Positions 58,979 through 64,000 of a stretch of 64,000 bases of DNA are shown piece by piece. Source of the DNA: Streptomyces sp. NBC_01275 (GTDB taxonomy: Bacteria; Actinomycetota; Actinomycetes; Streptomycetales; Streptomycetaceae); NCBI RefSeq assembly GCF_026340655.1, contig NZ_JAPEOZ010000001.1, forward strand, positions 4,154,001 to 4,218,000, written 5' to 3'. Under the pieces are notes generated by a model. The model was not told the origin of the DNA and did no database searches. It saw only the letters and a program-made list of their open reading frames with translations. Position 1 is the first letter of the stretch. Every line of letters starts with the position of its first letter. The translations under genes were made by a program, and so were the position numbers.

Positions 58979-59170
58979 TCAGGCCTTGACGGAGGCAACG
59001 AAGGCGTTCCACGCGTCGGGCGGGAACGCCAGGCGGGGCCCGTCAGGGACTTTGGAGTCCCGTACGGCCAACGTCGACTCGGTGGGGGACTTCACCTGTA
59101 CACACGCACCGCCCCCATTGGTGTACGTAGACGTCGTCCACGTTTTCGTGCCGCCCTGAAGAATTGCCAC
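58979..59170 (-). CDS. DUF397 protein
   Basis: 63 residues, the typical size of DUF397: WTTSTYTNGGGACVQVKSPT, STLAVRDSKVPDGPRLAFPP, DAWNAFVASVKA. Such genes sit beside XRE regulators (WhiJ-type systems) and may antagonise them. GTG 59170 with GGAGCG is chosen over a TTG at 59326 because the intervening codons lose the G/C third-position bias and contain a large palindrome. Confidence 0.83.
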   Translation of the reverse strand: MAILQGGTKTWTTSTYTNGGGACVQVKSPTESTLAVRDSKVPDGPRLAFPPDAWNAFVASVKA

Positions 59171-59192
59171 GGTTCGCTCCGGTGAAAGTTGT

Positions 59193-59247
59193 CGAGTAGC
59201 GCTGATCACGCCAAGATCGTGCTTCTTGGCGTGATCGACGCTACTCG
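59193..59247. promoter_or_regulatory. 55-nt inverted repeat upstream of DUF397 gene
   Basis: CGAGTAGCG, CT, GATCACGCCAAG, 9-nt loop, CTTGGCGTGATC, GA, CGCTACTCG: 21 of 23 positions pair. It ends 23 nt before the DUF397 start. It could be the operator of the adjacent XRE regulator or an RNA hairpin in the leader. Confidence 0.7.
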
Positions 59248-59350
59248 TCAGCTCCCCCAAGCGGATCAGTGATTCACTCGACCGGATGGCATATTCCAGG
59301 TGGGTCTTCCATCCGGGAGTGCTCAAGGTGTACAGTCCCGCCGCTCATGC

Positions 59351-60208
59351 TCAGCGCGCGTATTCCTTCGCCACTTCCTCGATGGTCTGACGCGACTGCT
59401 CCACGCTCAACGCCTGTGCCCGAAGGTGCTCGTACATCACCGAGTACTGCTGGACGTCGTGCGCCTTCTCCAGATAGAGGTCGCTGGTCACGCCCTCGAT
59501 GTACACCACGCTCGAGTCGGCCGCGTCGGTGAACTCCAGGATCGTGTACTGACCGTTGAGGCCGGGGTGCGCCCCGACGTCGAACGGCAGCACCTGAACG
59601 GTGACCTGCGGAAGACGCGTCACCTCGGTGAGGTGCTCCAACTGCTCGCGCATCACCAGCCGACTGCCGACCACGCGACGCAGCGACGCCTCGTCCAGCA
59701 CCACCCACAGCCGCAGCGGACCGTTCTCGGCGGTGATGCGTTCCTGCCGCTTCATACGCACCTGGACGCGCTTCTCGATCTCGTCGACCGACGTCTCGGG
59801 CAGCGCCCCCTGGATGATGGCCTCGGCATACGCCCGCGTCTGCAACAACCCCGTCACCACCTGGGGCTCATACACGCGCAGCGACTCCGCATCGGTCTCC
59901 AAGCCGATGTACACGCTGTACGGGATGTCCCCGAAGGCATGCCACCAGCCCTGCTGGCGGGAGTCCTTGGCCATCTCCATCAGCGAGTCGACCATCCGCT
60001 GGTCCTCGACCTCGTAGACCCCGCACAGGTCGCGCACGTCGCGCTGGCTGATGCTGCGGCGGCCGTTCTCCAGGCGGCTGATCTTCGACTGGGAGACAAG
60101 AAGGCGTTCGGCGACCTGTTCGGCCGTCATACCCTTGTCCTCGCGGAGTTTGCGCAGTTCCTGGCCCAACCGGCGTCGCCTGACGGTGGGATTGACATTG
60201 GACGTCAC
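59351..60208 (-). CDS. XRE-family regulator with DUF5753 domain
   Basis: 285 residues. N-terminal HTH (RLGQELRKLREDKGMTAEQV, AERLLVSQSKISRLENGRRS) and the DUF5753 sensor region (GWWHAFGDIPYSVYIGLETD, YEPQVVTGLLQTRAYAEAII, LPFDVGAHPGLNGQYTILEF, VVYIEGVTSDLYLEKAHDV). Paired with the DUF397 gene downstream, as in WhiJ-like developmental regulators of Streptomyces. Confidence 0.93.
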   Translation of the reverse strand: MTSNVNPTVRRRRLGQELRKLREDKGMTAEQVAERLLVSQSKISRLENGRRSISQRDVRDLCGVYEVEDQRMVDSLMEMAKDSRQQGWWHAFGDIPYSVYIGLETDAESLRVYEPQVVTGLLQTRAYAEAIIQGALPETSVDEIEKRVQVRMKRQERITAENGPLRLWVVLDEASLRRVVGSRLVMREQLEHLTEVTRLPQVTVQVLPFDVGAHPGLNGQYTILEFTDAADSSVVYIEGVTSDLYLEKAHDVQQYSVMYEHLRAQALSVEQSRQTIEEVAKEYAR

Positions 60209-60565
60209 GGGACGTGCACCTCCGGCTGCGTGCCTGTAACCAACACTTTGCGTATCTGCTGTTCAGCAGATTGCCACCAAGGTGCTTTCTACCGCTGGAA
60301 AACGGCGGATATGCGGTTGTCCCGACATGCGTCCGGCATGTGCCCCGACAGGTGCGCCGCCAGGTGTGCTGCCAGGCGTCCCGCCAGGTGTTCTGCCTTG
60401 CATCCCGTCAGCTGTCCCGACATGCGTCCGCGCGGGGCGGCGGGGCGTACTGCCCCATCGCCCCGCGCGGGCCGCGGCGGCTCCCGAACGGGTCTTGTGC
60501 CCAACGGTCTTGCGGTCTTGCGGTCTTGCGGTTGCGGATTCCTGTGCGTGTCGTGGGACTGCGGC
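60209..60565. repeat. Intergenic, 357 bp, with short repeats and hairpins
   Basis: Degenerate 12-bp repeats (GCGCCGCCAGGT, GTGCTGCCAGGC, GTCCCGCCAGGT) fill about 60350-60425; GCGCGGGGCG/CGCCCCGCGC forms a stem around 60431-60470; TCTTGCGG occurs three times near 60508-60535. Minus-strand neighbours on both sides, so the XRE promoter and the GPP34 terminator should be here. No gene supported. Confidence 0.5.
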
Positions 60566-60584
60566 TCAGTGGGCCACGACACGC
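60546..60584 (-). terminator. Stem-loop at the end of the GPP34 gene
   Basis: An 11-bp perfect stem GCGTGTCGTGG / CCACGACACGC with a 17-nt loop that contains the GPP34 stop codon, so the right arm encodes the last residues. Confidence 0.6.
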
Positions 60585-61336
60585 GCCATCGATCCGCGGC
60601 GCGGCTGCACCGGAACTCCACGGGCGGGTTCCGGGGCGGACCTGACGCCTGGTCCGACCGGTCCGGCCTGACGGCCGGCGGGTTGTGCGGTGGCGCTGCG
60701 GCGTGGCTGTGCCCCAGCACCGTTCTGGACGTCCATCACGGCGTGCGCCACGAGACCGCCCATCGGGTCGTGCCTGATCAGGTCCCGCAGCCGGGAGCGG
60801 GACGAGCGTCCCTCGTTCCCCGGATACAGGTGCTTGCCGAGGCCGACCGCGTGCGCCAGTGCGGCGAGCGCCGCGGTCCGCGGGTCCGGCGGTACGCCGG
60901 TGCGGATCGCGGAGTCCAGCCGGGCCTTGATCTCCCGGCTGATCTCGTTGTCGGTCGCCTGATAGCGAGTCGTCGGCAGCACTCCACACATCTGTCCCGC
61001 TACGGCGGCAACCATGCCGCACCGTTCCAGATGCGAGAGGTACGTCTGGCGAAGCCCAAGGCGCGGCCCGCCGATCCAGTGGACAGCCCGTACCGGAGCG
61101 CCACGCCTTCGCAGCAACTCCAACGCGCAGTCCAAAGTCGGATCTCCAGTCGGCCGTGGTGCCACCACGGCGATACGATCCCCGTCAGGGGCTATCCGTC
61201 CGGCCAGCGCGAGCTCCACTAGCTGCGCTCCGGCCAGACCAAGGTCGAGCGACTGCGGCTGTGCGGTGGTACCCGTGGTCGGGTCCAACGCCAGCAACAG
61301 AAGCTCTTCCGGAAGAGTTCTGCGGCTCCTGCCCAT
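60566..61336 (-). CDS. GOLPH3/VPS74 (GPP34) family protein
   Basis: 256 residues. GPP34 fold: LPEELLLLALDPTTGTTAQP, LGLAGAQLVELALAGRIAPD, a helical core (LGLRQTYLSHLERCGMVAAV; DNEISREIKARLDSAIRTG) and DPRTAALAALAHAVGLGKHL. A basic, Gly/Pro-rich tail of about 50 residues follows. Eukaryotic relatives bind phosphoinositide lipids; the bacterial role is unknown, though these genes are abundant in Streptomyces. Confidence 0.9.
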   Translation of the reverse strand: MGRSRRTLPEELLLLALDPTTGTTAQPQSLDLGLAGAQLVELALAGRIAPDGDRIAVVAPRPTGDPTLDCALELLRRRGAPVRAVHWIGGPRLGLRQTYLSHLERCGMVAAVAGQMCGVLPTTRYQATDNEISREIKARLDSAIRTGVPPDPRTAALAALAHAVGLGKHLYPGNEGRSSRSRLRDLIRHDPMGGLVAHAVMDVQNGAGAQPRRSATAQPAGRQAGPVGPGVRSAPEPARGVPVQPRRGSMARVVAH

Positions 61337-61574
61337 CCATGCCTCCCCGCGTGGATGAATGACAGGGTGACCCCTCTCACATTGGTCTGTCGAGGGTGCG
61401 TGACCTGTTTGTAGTGGAACCAGTAGGTATGTCGTTCTCGTCTACCGCAGGAGCCAAGCCCTCGACACAGGACACTGGTACATGGTTCGGACACCGCCGC
61501 GAGGCGGGTCTTGGGCGGGCGGTTCACGGTTCGGCAGGCGCGCGGACGGCGTGCGGCACATGGAGGAGGCATCG
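61337..61574. other. Intergenic, 238 bp, divergent promoter region
   Basis: Between the GPP34 gene (minus) and the carboxypeptidase (plus). TAGGTA at about 61423 could be a plus-strand -10 but no matching -35 is clear. No palindrome stands out. Confidence 0.35.
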
Positions 61575-64000
61575 GTGGCGGGCGAGTCCCCCGACAGGTC
61601 GAAGCAGCGCGAGTCGTCGGCAGAACCGACGTCGGGGAGCGCGGGCACGGTTCCCGAAGCACGCGAGCCCCGCGATCCGCGGATCGCGGTGACGCGGGAG
61701 AGCGAGTCGACGGCCTCGACGTCCGCGTCGGGGGGCGGGGTGGACACGGCGACCCGGGTGTTCTCCGTACGGGACCTGAAGACCGACGAGGCCGAGAAGC
61801 CGGCGGAGGCCGACGAGCCCGCGAAGGCCGAGGAGCCCGCTGAGGCCGACGAGCCCGCTGAGGCCGACGAGCCCGCGAAGGCTTCGAAGGCCGAGGAGCC
61901 CGAGGACGCGGCGGAGCCCGAGGACGCGGCGGAGGCTGACGCCGACGAATCCGCCGTAGAGCCCACCGGGGAAGCCTCCGAACTCGCCGTGGACGCCGAC
62001 GAGCCCGAGGACGAGACCGCCGAGCCGACCGAGGACGCCGAGAAGGCCGCCCAGGGCGGTTCTGACGGCCCCGGGGACGCCGAGAGCCCCAAGAGCGACT
62101 CGGAGACCCCCGAGGACGCCCCTGACGCCCCTGGGGGCGGCGACGAGCGGCTGCGGGCGGTCGTGGCCCAGTGGGTGACCTCCGCGGACGAGAAGGAACG
62201 TTCCGAGGCCGACGACGAGCGCGACGACGACGAGCGCGACGACGACGAGCCGGAGCCCCGGCCGGAGGCCGCGGCCAAGTCCGCCGCCAAGGCCGCGCCG
62301 AAGTGGGCGGCCGACGCCTCTGACAAGGACGACGCGGACGACACGGACAAGAAGGAAAGCAAGGAGAAGGCGGACAAGAAGGACGACGAAGGCGACAAGG
62401 AAGCCGAGGGCGGCGAGCCCGCGGCCGACGTCTCCGACGACGAGCCCGACGACTCCCCCGTAGACCAGCCCACCGCCGTCTTCAAGGCCCCCCGGCCCGC
62501 CAAGCCCGCCGTCGACCAGCCGACCACCACGCTGAAGCTGAGCGACGCCGTCAGGAAGGCCGGGCCGGAGACCAAGCCCGAGCCGAAGGCGGAGCCCGAG
62601 GCCAAGCCCGCGCCGGAGGTCGAGCGGACCAGCAGGTTCGTCGCGCTCAAGCCGCTCGACGAGCCGCGCACGCCGAAGCCCGCCGCGCCGACCGGCGCCG
62701 CCGCCGACGTCACCGCTCTCGTCCCCCAGATCGGTCCCGAGCGCACCACGCAGCAGCCGCTGCCGCCGAAGCCGCCGCTGGATCTGCTGGCCGAGCTGAC
62801 GAACACCCCGCCGCCTCCGCCGACCCCGCTGCGGACGGTCGGGCGGCGGCTGAAGATCTGGACGCCGCTGGTCATCCTGCTGATCGTCGTGTTTGCGATC
62901 GTGCAGGCCGTGCGCCCGCTGCCGGCGACCGCGTTGACCCTCACCGCGAAGGACTCGTACACCTTCGAGGGCGGCAAGACGCAGCTGCCCTGGCCGAGTG
63001 AGGGGCAGGGCTGGATGGACGCCGACGGCGTCGGCACGATGGGCAGTTTCGGCAAGCAGACGCCCGTGGCCATCGGCTCGGTCGCCAAGACCATGACGGC
63101 GTACATCATCCTCAAGGACCACCCGATGAAGGCCGGGGAGGAAGGTCCGGAGATCGAGGTCGACGCGACGGCGGAGAAGGAGGGCGGCTACGACCTCTCC
63201 GGCGACGAGTCGACGCTCAACACCGTCAAGGCCGGCGACCAACTCACCGAGAAGCAGGCCCTGTCGGCCGTTCTGATCCCCTCCGCCAACAACATCGCGC
63301 GGCTGCTCGCGCGCTGGGACGCGGGCTCGGAGGCGGCGTTCGTGAAGAAGATGAACGCCACCGCCAAGGAACTGGGGATGACGAACACGACGTACACCGA
63401 CCCGTCGGGCCTGAAGGAGACCACCGTCTCCACGGCCGAGGACCAGGTGAAGCTCGGCCGCGCGTTCGTTAAGGTCCCGGCCCTGGTCGCCATCTCCAGC
63501 GCGGCCAGCTGGACCGACCCGTCCGGCAAGTACTGGACGAACTACAACACTCTGCCGTACTACATCGGCGCGATCGGCATCAAGACCGGCAGCACCACCG
63601 CGGCCGGCGGCAACCTGCTCTTCGCCTCCCGCAAGAAGGTCAACGGGCGGACGGTGACCCTCGTCGGCGCGGTCCTCGGCCAGCACAAGCCGAAGATCCT
63701 CGAGACGGTCAACGCGGTCAGCAAGACGGCGCTGCTCGCCGCCCAGGACGCGCTCACCTCGGCGAAGATCCTGAAGAAGGGCGACGTCGTCGGGTACGTG
63801 GACGACAAGCTGGGCGGGCACACGCCCGTCGTCATCACCAAGGACGTCCCCGCCGTCGGCTGGGCGGGCATGACGGTGAAGCTGTCCTTCACCGCCGACG
63901 AGGTGCCGCACACGGCGAAGGCGGGCACCCAGGTGGGCACGCTCACCGTCGGGGACGGCTCCAGCAGTGCCGTGAAGGTGCCGGTCGCCCTTCAGGCGGA
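61575..64000 (+). CDS. D-alanyl-D-alanine carboxypeptidase with long acidic N-terminal tail (3' end cut off)
   Basis: The frame is open to the right edge (over 800 residues). Residues 1-427 are a low-complexity, highly acidic region (AEADEPA, EPEDAAE and DDERDDDE repeats), then a membrane helix near 428-447 (PLVILLIVVFAIVQAV), then an S11-type penicillin-binding catalytic domain: S502-V-A-K505, S570-A-N572 and K670-T-G. It trims the terminal D-Ala of peptidoglycan stem peptides outside the membrane. The tail would be cytoplasmic and could serve in regulation or protein contacts. GTG 61575 with GGAGGAGG is chosen; ATG 61560 is in frame upstream. Confidence 0.92.
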   Translation, partial: MAGESPDRSKQRESSAEPTSGSAGTVPEAREPRDPRIAVTRESESTASTSASGGGVDTATRVFSVRDLKTDEAEKPAEADEPAKAEEPAEADEPAEADEPAKASKAEEPEDAAEPEDAAEADADESAVEPTGEASELAVDADEPEDETAEPTEDAEKAAQGGSDGPGDAESPKSDSETPEDAPDAPGGGDERLRAVVAQWVTSADEKERSEADDERDDDERDDDEPEPRPEAAAKSAAKAAPKWAADASDKDDADDTDKKESKEKADKKDDEGDKEAEGGEPAADVSDDEPDDSPVDQPTAVFKAPRPAKPAVDQPTTTLKLSDAVRKAGPETKPEPKAEPEAKPAPEVERTSRFVALKPLDEPRTPKPAAPTGAAADVTALVPQIGPERTTQQPLPPKPPLDLLAELTNTPPPPPTPLRTVGRRLKIWTPLVILLIVVFAIVQAVRPLPATALTLTAKDSYTFEGGKTQLPWPSEGQGWMDADGVGTMGSFGKQTPVAIGSVAKTMTAYIILKDHPMKAGEEGPEIEVDATAEKEGGYDLSGDESTLNTVKAGDQLTEKQALSAVLIPSANNIARLLARWDAGSEAAFVKKMNATAKELGMTNTTYTDPSGLKETTVSTAEDQVKLGRAFVKVPALVAISSAASWTDPSGKYWTNYNTLPYYIGAIGIKTGSTTAAGGNLLFASRKKVNGRTVTLVGAVLGQHKPKILETVNAVSKTALLAAQDALTSAKILKKGDVVGYVDDKLGGHTPVVITKDVPAVGWAGMTVKLSFTADEVPHTAKAGTQVGTLTVGDGSSSAVKVPVALQA

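Noticed and set aside
59171..59326. 51-residue N-terminal extension of the DUF397 protein from TTG 59326
   Set aside because: Third-position G/C bias disappears, and the stretch contains a 55-nt palindrome; GTG 59170 has a ribosome-binding site and gives the normal family length.

Overview
The window reads as chromosomal DNA of a Streptomyces or close relative. GC content is very high with strong G/C at third codon positions, GTG starts and 4-bp ATGA/GTGA gene overlaps are frequent, and actinobacterial families are everywhere: XRE-DUF397 pair, ECF sigma plus CU044_5270 pairs, GPP34, DUF4232, twin-arginine exported enzymes. I saw no rRNA, tRNA, CRISPR array or intact insertion sequence.

Layout. 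1-2459 (minus): a flavin dehydrogenase module (small subunit, GMC-type catalytic subunit, a partial third gene). 2873-6338: an HTH membrane sensor and two small secreted proteins. 6663-10663: ECF sigma/CU044_5270 pair, then an ECF41-type sigma with its FAD oxidoreductase. 10780-17466: membrane proteins, K+ channel, cation/proton antiporter, CMD protein, DUF2252 protein. 17696-20056: an arylsulfatase gene broken by an amber codon inside its active-site signature. 20218-22197: a decayed stretch with small secreted or membrane peptides, a DUF2252 fragment and an IS5-type transposase fragment.

22233-36448 is the centrepiece, a class V (lexapeptide/cacaoidin-type) lanthipeptide gene cluster. In order it has a kinase-like synthetase subunit, a HopA1-like lyase, four precursor peptide genes (A1, B1, A2, B2), a methyltransferase, an ABC ATPase with permease, a fused ABC exporter, a luciferase-like (F420-type) reductase, a cysteine decarboxylase-like flavoprotein, a degenerate kinase-fold protein and an M16 zinc protease. 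Together these account for phosphorylation and elimination of Ser/Thr, ring formation, C-terminal aminovinyl-cysteine, Dha reduction to D-Ala, methylation, export/immunity and leader removal. A wHTH/membrane-protein pair under a 36-bp palindrome and a LuxR-type regulator follow.

38598-48695: FG-GAP protein, PhoD phosphatase, DUF4232 lipoprotein, two amino-acid permeases with a GntR regulator, and a cytokinin-dehydrogenase-like FAD enzyme. 48968-52382: a second ECF/CU044_5270 pair and a GH11 xylanase-CE4 deacetylase fusion. 52416-61336: membrane protein, slipin, MFS exporter with ArsR-type regulator, glutathione peroxidase, MerR regulator, AhpD-like protein, DUF397/XRE pair, GPP34 protein. 61575 to the right edge: a D-Ala-D-Ala carboxypeptidase with a very long acidic cytoplasmic tail, cut by the window end.
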